Positions 62,463 through 64,000 of a stretch of 64,000 bases of DNA are shown here, in pieces. Both the position numbers and the translations under genes were made by a program. This stretch comes from Larsenimonas rhizosphaerae. GTDB lineage: Bacteria > Pseudomonadota > Gammaproteobacteria > Pseudomonadales > Halomonadaceae. The stretch covers positions 62,001 through 126,000 of the forward strand of contig NZ_JAMLJK010000002.1 of assembly GCF_023700005.1 (NCBI RefSeq), written 5' to 3'. Position 1 is the first letter of the stretch, and the number at the start of each line of letters is the position of its first letter. Below the pieces are notes generated by a model. That model was given only the letters and a program-made list of their open reading frames with translations, was not told the origin of the DNA and searched no databases.

Positions 62463-63758
62463 CTAAAATCGGCCGAACCGATAGGGCCGTGGATCGATGA
62501 TCGGCTCATGATCCATGACAAGGTCGGCTGCGAGCTGGCCTGCCGCTGGAGAGGTGCCGAACCCATGGCCGGAGAAGCCGGTGGCCAGTGTCAGCCCCGG
62601 CACGCCCGGCACGGCATCGATGACCGGGTTTGAATCCGGCGTGATATCGATCATTCCCGCCCAGGATTCTTCCACGGTCATGTTCGAGAACACTGGCCAG
62701 GCTGCCGACAGGTTGCGATACGCTTCATCGTTGAGCCCCTGGTTGATCGCTGGGTCCGTGGTGCGGGCGCACGTACGCTCGAACGGCGATTGCCCATTCT
62801 GCCAGCGCCTTTTCTGTGTGAGGTCCCGCCAGAAATGCTTGCCCAGCGAGACCCGAAGCAACCCGCGCTGCGTACGCAGGGCATTCAGGTATTTGGAACC
62901 GACCAGCAGATGATCCAGCGTCAGCGGGGCATCCAGTGCACCGCGCTGAGTGACGATAAAACCGCCATCCTTGTGCTTTCTGAACGAGAAATCCGGGCCA
63001 CCGACGGCGACATCGGTAGGACCTTCCATGGCGCCGGTACGGAATACCGATACGACGAGCGGGAGCGTCGGAAGTGAAATGCCAAGGTTGCCCAGAAAGC
63101 GCCGTGAGCCCATGCCACCAGCCAATAGCACCTGATCACAGCGGATCTCGCCTTGCTCGGTCACCACCCCACTGACGCGGCCACCGGAGCGGGTAATGTT
63201 GCGCACCGCGCAATGCTCGATGATTACCGCACCGTGGGCGATGGCCGCGCGGGCAATGGCGCTGGAGGCCAGCGTCGGTTCGGCGCGCCCGTCGGACGGC
63301 GTGAAGATGGCACCGGCCCAGTCCCCGCGCCCCCCTGGCACCTGGGCGTCGATTTCGCGTGGACTCAGTATTTTTGAATCAAGAGACAGATCGGTCACTG
63401 ACTTGAGCCAGGCTTCGTGCACGGCAAGCTGATCGGCCGTGCGCGATAGAAACATGATGCCTGCTTGACGGTAGCCGACATCGTGGCCGGTGCGTTCGGC
63501 CATGGTGGACCACAGCCTGTCAGAGGCGAGCGCCAGCGGTACATCCTCGTGATGGCGGTTGGTCTTTCGAACCCAGCCCAGATTACGGGAGGATTGCTCT
63601 CCGGCCAGCCGGCCCTTTTCCAGCACGACGACCGGAATGCCTCGCTCGGCGAGGGTCAGGGCGGCGGTCAGGCCGATGATGCCGCCACCGATGATGACCA
63701 CGGTGGTCGAGGCAGGAAAGTCGGTAGAAGTCTCGACGGGTGCGATTGTCGGTGCCAT
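62463..63758 (-). CDS. DAO-family FAD-dependent oxidoreductase
   Basis: A 431-aa D-amino-acid-oxidase-fold flavoprotein. FAD motif VVIIGGGIIGLTAALTLAERGIPVVVLEK near residues 20-48 and the C-terminal GLTLATGFSGHGFGTSPAAGQLAADL, near 390-415, are typical. Substrates of the family are amino acids and N-methylated amines. The HHEDVPLALASDRLW segment and lack of membrane helices argue for a soluble dehydrogenase or oxidase. It heads leftwards, 25 bp from the AraC gene; a RidA gene lies just upstream, which often removes the imine products such enzymes make. Confidence 0.87.
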   Translation of the reverse strand: MAPTIAPVETSTDFPASTTVVIIGGGIIGLTAALTLAERGIPVVVLEKGRLAGEQSSRNLGWVRKTNRHHEDVPLALASDRLWSTMAERTGHDVGYRQAGIMFLSRTADQLAVHEAWLKSVTDLSLDSKILSPREIDAQVPGGRGDWAGAIFTPSDGRAEPTLASSAIARAAIAHGAVIIEHCAVRNITRSGGRVSGVVTEQGEIRCDQVLLAGGMGSRRFLGNLGISLPTLPLVVSVFRTGAMEGPTDVAVGGPDFSFRKHKDGGFIVTQRGALDAPLTLDHLLVGSKYLNALRTQRGLLRVSLGKHFWRDLTQKRRWQNGQSPFERTCARTTDPAINQGLNDEAYRNLSAAWPVFSNMTVEESWAGMIDITPDSNPVIDAVPGVPGLTLATGFSGHGFGTSPAAGQLAADLVMDHEPIIDPRPYRFGRF

Positions 63759-63848
63759 GAGCGTGTCCTGGTGGTCGGTGATTCAACGCGGTGTAATGGC
63801 CTGTCCGGTTACACTGCGTTGATTCAAATCAAGGGGCCGAGTGTCGTC

Positions 63849-64000
63849 CTACCGTGCCGAGGTGTCGATCAGATTGATGTCGGCACGGCTGGCGCCGCGA
63901 TAGGCGGTTACTTCCAGCTCGACCTTGTAGACTTCGGCGCCCAGGGGGGGGCAGGTCACGGTGATGACGGGGTCGATGCCACGCATGGTCTCGCCGAACA
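63849..64000 (-). CDS. RidA family protein, C-terminal part (runs off window)
   Basis: The last 50 codons of a RidA/YjgF protein, ending at the TAG at 63849-63851. VTVTCPPLGAEVYKVELEVTAYRG is the usual closing segment of one Rid subgroup. The gene starts beyond the right edge. It lies 90 bp upstream of the DAO-family gene on the same strand, so it may clear imines made by that enzyme. An eight-G run lies within it at 63944-63951; the frame is intact. Confidence 0.8.
   Translation of the reverse strand, partial: FGETMRGIDPVITVTCPPLGAEVYKVELEVTAYRGASRADINLIDTSAR

Noticed and set aside
63944-63951. Run of eight G residues inside the partial RidA gene, a possible phase-variation tract
   Set aside because: The frame is intact and RidA is a poor candidate for phase variation; the run most likely reflects Pro codons in TCPPL.
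1-64000. CRISPR arrays, prophage, insertion sequences, tRNA or rRNA genes
   Set aside because: Looked for regular direct repeats, transposase motifs, integrase genes and tRNA-like cloverleafs; none were evident by eye.

Overview
The window is GC-rich, densely coded DNA from what looks like a halophilic gammaproteobacterium of the Halomonas/Chromohalobacter type. That placement is inferred from gene content and protein style; no rRNA or other marker is present. I see no tRNA, rRNA, CRISPR array, prophage or insertion sequence. Almost everything is uptake and catabolism of nitrogenous and aromatic compounds, with one or more local regulators per module.

Layout. (1) 1-6.3 kb, housekeeping and stress: a partial SDR, Ogt, the OhrR-Ohr peroxide pair, DUF3820, ArfB, a spermidine-synthase-like methyltransferase, a YkgJ protein, and a sulfide module (persulfide dioxygenase plus type II sulfide:quinone oxidoreductase) behind a perfect 18-bp palindrome. 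(2) 6.4-13.2 kb: a sodium:solute symporter with a 33-aa membrane microprotein, a LysR regulator, and a tightly coupled run of flavin monooxygenase, RidA, DUF1028 and M20 hydrolase; its substrate is unknown. (3) 13.6-23.7 kb: GST, LuxR regulator, then genes that read as an agmatine/putrescine route (agmatine deiminase, carbamoyl-amide hydrolase, class III aminotransferase, PuuC-like dehydrogenase, alanine dehydrogenase, NhaC-type antiporter). (4) 23.8-29.3 kb: a tricarboxylate transporter with a TctA-TctB fusion, TctC, a PrpF/oxalomesaconate-tautomerase-like protein and a divergent LysR.

(5) 29.5-42.2 kb is the most interesting part: an indole-3-acetate (iac) catabolic cluster in the order iacH-A-B-C-D-E-F, tautomerase, iacG-I, then maleylacetate reductase, an intradiol (hydroxyquinol-type) dioxygenase, aldehyde dehydrogenase and a MarR regulator. 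Known iac pathways end in catechol. This one carries the lower pathway for hydroxyquinol, which is what the same chemistry would give from 5-hydroxyindole-3-acetate. A 20-bp operator-like repeat occurs twice in its promoter region. (6) 42.6-51.4 kb: an APC permease and the homoprotocatechuate meta-cleavage genes hpaR, hpaI, hpaA, hpaH, hpaG, hpaD, hpaE, hpaF, without the first hydroxylase hpaBC. (7) 51.8-64 kb: a 3-hydroxybenzoate 4-monooxygenase-like enzyme, a complete TRAP transporter, an outer-membrane porin, FeaB/FeaR-like arylacetaldehyde dehydrogenase and regulator, a second AraC regulator, a DAO-family oxidoreductase and a partial RidA.

Together, modules 5-7 look like an aromatic-amine and aromatic-acid island: aldehydes from aromatic amines are oxidised to arylacetates by FeaB-like enzymes, then opened by the iac-hydroxyquinol or homoprotocatechuate branches and sent to central metabolism.
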